Shown here in pieces: positions 62,489 through 64,000 of a stretch of 64,000 nt of DNA. The position numbers were made by a program, and so were the translations under genes. The notes beneath the pieces were generated by a model. That model searched no databases. It saw nothing but the letters and a program-made list of their open reading frames with translations, and was not told the origin of the DNA. Origin of the DNA: Chloracidobacterium sp. (GTDB taxonomy: Bacteria; Acidobacteriota; Blastocatellia; Pyrinomonadales; Pyrinomonadaceae); assembly GCA_015075585.1 (NCBI GenBank), contig JABTUB010000001.1:1102501-1166500 (forward strand), in the 5' to 3' direction. How positions within the stretch are numbered: the stretch's first letter is position 1; each line of letters starts with the position of its first letter.

Positions 62489-62691
62489 CTCCTCTTGGAT
62501 ATTCCGACATGCTTTTTACGGCCCCGGAAAAAAAATTGCTTCCAGCAAGTTGATGTTATGTAACCTTTTCGACTTCCAAAGGTTTTTATTAATACAGGTC
62601 AAATTCGGAGTGGACTTTTGTTTCCAAAGTAAGGAAAAAACCGTCGAAAACTCCGGTGATTCATAATGAATCTGCAATACGCTATTTATAA
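62489..62691. promoter_or_regulatory. Divergent intergenic region between sigma factor and sigma-54-type activator genes
   Basis: 203 bp, AT-rich, with no open frame of note. It must hold promoters for both the five-gene operon and the activator gene. I looked for a -24/-12 promoter (GG-N10-GC) and did not find a convincing one. An AT-rich stretch (TATTTATAA, 62683-62691) lies directly before the activator ATG. Confidence 0.4.
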
Positions 62692-63663
62692 ATGTTATAC
62701 ACCTTTCAAAGTAATCATGTAAATATCGAGCAACTTGCACGGTTCGATTTTCTTGACCTGTGTTTGCTAGGTGAAACAGGTACAGGCAAAACGCATACCG
62801 CAAAGGAGATACATGACCTCAGCCCCCGCCGGAAACATCCGTTCGTTTCAGTGAATTGCGCGGAATTGGCCGATTCGATCATTGAAAGCGAGTTGTTTGG
62901 CCATGAGAAAGGCTCGTTCACAGGTGCTACTACACTAAAGATCGGCAAGTTTGAGACGGCTGCCGGCGGTACGCTGTTCCTTGACGAGATAGGCGAACTC
63001 GACAACGGCACACAAGCAAAGCTGCTTAAGGTCGTTGAGGAAAAGTCGATTACGAGAGTCGGCGGCAACCGTCCAAGACATGTAGATGTCAGGATAATTT
63101 ATGCCACTCATCGTGATCTCTCGGTGTTCCGCGAAGACTTCAGATACCGCATTACTTCACACGTAATTCGACTGATGCCGTTGAGGGAACGTATCGGGGA
63201 GATCGTTCCGATGGCCCAGCAGTTTATTAAGGACTTTTGTGCAAAGTCCGGGGCCATCATAACTGCCGAAAAGAAGGAATTGCGAGTGCTCGAACGCTCG
63301 CCGTGGTTTGGAAATGTCCGAGAACTGCGGTCTTTTATTGACGAGGTTTGCCTTGAAATCCTTTTTGAGGCAGATGAGCGAGGAAATTGGCTTCTTCCTA
63401 TCCCGCTCACAGGAGATATAATCCAAAAGCATCTAGAAGCCCCGAATGTTAATGGAGCTAGCTTGGATGAGAAGCCTAACGGCCATTTCCAGACCCTACC
63501 CCAAGGCAAAAAGCTTGATGACTACCTTGAGATGATCGAAACCGATCTTCTGAAAAATGCCATGGCGATCCACAACAACAATAGAACAAGAGCAGCCAAG
63601 GATCTCGGAATTAGCCGATCAGGACTCATCAAAAAACTTAAACGAATCGCTTATAGAGCTTAG
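62692..63663 (+). CDS. Minimal sigma-54-dependent activator (bEBP) without sensory domain
   Basis: A 323-aa AAA+ protein. Only 26 residues precede Walker A (GETGTGKT, 27-34), and an in-frame TAA stands directly before the ATG, so the lack of a receiver or GAF domain is real. The sigma-54 contact loop reads GSFTGA (74-79; consensus GAFTGA), Walker B LFLDEIGEL (DE 98-99), and FREDFRYRI supplies the Arg finger. A Fis-type HTH closes the protein (NNRTRAAKDLGISRSGLIKK, 20 residues). It probably activates sigma-54 promoters in or near the island. Signal-independent or protein-controlled activity is expected. Confidence 0.88.
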   Translation: MLYTFQSNHVNIEQLARFDFLDLCLLGETGTGKTHTAKEIHDLSPRRKHPFVSVNCAELADSIIESELFGHEKGSFTGATTLKIGKFETAAGGTLFLDEIGELDNGTQAKLLKVVEEKSITRVGGNRPRHVDVRIIYATHRDLSVFREDFRYRITSHVIRLMPLRERIGEIVPMAQQFIKDFCAKSGAIITAEKKELRVLERSPWFGNVRELRSFIDEVCLEILFEADERGNWLLPIPLTGDIIQKHLEAPNVNGASLDEKPNGHFQTLPQGKKLDDYLEMIETDLLKNAMAIHNNNRTRAAKDLGISRSGLIKKLKRIAYRA

Positions 63664-63686
63664 AGTGGTGCAAAAATCATCCACTT
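63664..63686 (+). repeat. Right copy of island repeat
   Basis: It begins with AGTGGTGCAAAAAT directly at the base after the activator stop codon, inverted relative to the copy at 56011-56033. TGGTGCA (63666-63672) can also pair with TGCACCA (63698-63704). Confidence 0.6.
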
Positions 63687-63698
63687 TGGCGAATAAAT

Positions 63699-63720
63699 GC
63701 ACCACTGTGGTGCTTTTTTT
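63699..63720 (+). terminator. Intrinsic terminator after the activator gene
   Basis: GCACCA/TGGTGC stem with a 3-nt loop (63699-63713), followed by seven T (63714-63720). It reuses the GGTGC motif of the island repeat. Confidence 0.7.
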
Positions 63721-63863
63721 CGCCACCTTGTCCCACAACAGCCAGTAAAAAGAGTGTGAACTAAGAACCTAAAAATAAAAGCGGCTGATAGAAAGTGAAT
63801 TCATCAAGGCTTTCAAGTATTGGTGGATGAATCACAGATTATAAACGCAAAGGAGAAAATAAC

Positions 63864-64000
63864 ATGTCAGCTAGCATCACTTTAATTGGCAATCTTGGCA
63901 AAGCGCCGGAAACAAGAACAACAGACAAAGGGACATTCATCGCCAGTTTCTCAATGGCGTCCAACACCGTTCGCAAGACAAACGACGGGCCGGTCGAAAA
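63864..64000 (+). CDS. ssb: Single-stranded DNA-binding protein, N-terminal fragment cut by window end
   Basis: Translated from ATG 63864, preceded by AGGAGA (63851-63856), the frame reads MSASITLIGNLGKAPETRTT followed by FIASFSMASNTV, the start of the SSB OB-fold, and is open at the window end. About 45 residues are visible. The divergent N-terminus (SASITLIGNLGKAPE) resembles SSBs of integrative elements or phages, not housekeeping copies. It lies outside the right repeat. The bases 63721-63863 hold no other recognisable gene. Confidence 0.85.
   Translation, partial: MSASITLIGNLGKAPETRTTDKGTFIASFSMASNTVRKTNDGPVE

Noticed and set aside
62489..62691. A sigma-54 promoter for the CHAT operon
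   Set aside because: Several GG and GC dinucleotides were tested by eye on both strands; none has the required 10-bp separation with flanking matches.
1..64000. CRISPR arrays, rRNA genes, insertion-sequence transposases
   Set aside because: No regularly spaced repeat series, rRNA signature or transposase-like protein was found anywhere in the window.

Overview
The window looks like a chromosomal segment of an Acidobacteriota bacterium, most likely from the Blastocatellia/Pyrinomonadaceae side of the phylum. That placement is an inference from the overall gene content (paired secreted amidohydrolases, secreted S10, M36 and archaemetzincin peptidases, an mDAP-type MurE, a KimA-like permease, many small zinc-ribbon proteins) and from reading the proteins. 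No 16S rRNA gene is present to confirm it. Coding density is high on both strands, with many 1-8 bp gene overlaps.

Positions 1-55.4 kb are mainly housekeeping. 1-8 kb: a truncated transglutaminase protein, rimO, glnA, pyrF and secreted DUF3108-like or lipoproteins. 8-10.4 kb: an iron-uptake operon (feoA, feoB, a small Cys-tailed membrane protein) behind a promoter with an embedded palindrome. 10.4-16.2 kb: a DMT transporter, a Mog/MoaB protein, a secreted serine carboxypeptidase and two coupled secreted amidohydrolases, one of which has lost its metal ligands. 16.3-22.3 kb: an SDR, an MBL phosphodiesterase-like protein, small conserved proteins, a polysaccharide-export SLBB protein and a matrixin-like protease. 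22.4-25.1 kb: a structured leader ending in an intrinsic terminator that abuts the start codon of a KimA-like permease. 25.1-41 kb: purD, archaemetzincin, aroC, rsmD, recG, rpsT, a membrane J-protein, pabB, an amino-acid permease, a PilZ protein, murE, tRNA-Leu and trigger factor. 41-46 kb: the protein-quality-control block clpP-clpX-lon. 46-55.4 kb: an M36 peptidase, engB, rho, glgA, a four-helix-bundle gene inside a short inverted repeat, purA and a GNAT enzyme.

At tRNA-Lys (55454) the character changes. The remaining 8.5 kb is visibly more AT-rich and reads as an accessory island: an excisionase-like HTH gene next to the tRNA, a six-gene module, and the start of a mobile-element-type ssb gene at the right edge. 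In the module, one minus-strand operon with 4-bp and 1-bp overlaps encodes an ECF-like sigma factor, a zinc-binding membrane anti-sigma factor, a secreted S9 serine peptidase, a 79-aa secreted four-Cys peptide and a secreted TPR-CHAT cysteine protease. A minimal sigma-54-type activator is encoded divergently. Two inverted copies of an imperfect 23-bp repeat bracket the module. I infer a stress- or invader-responsive envelope protease cascade; this is the main candidate for an undescribed system. Nothing in the sequence proves its function.
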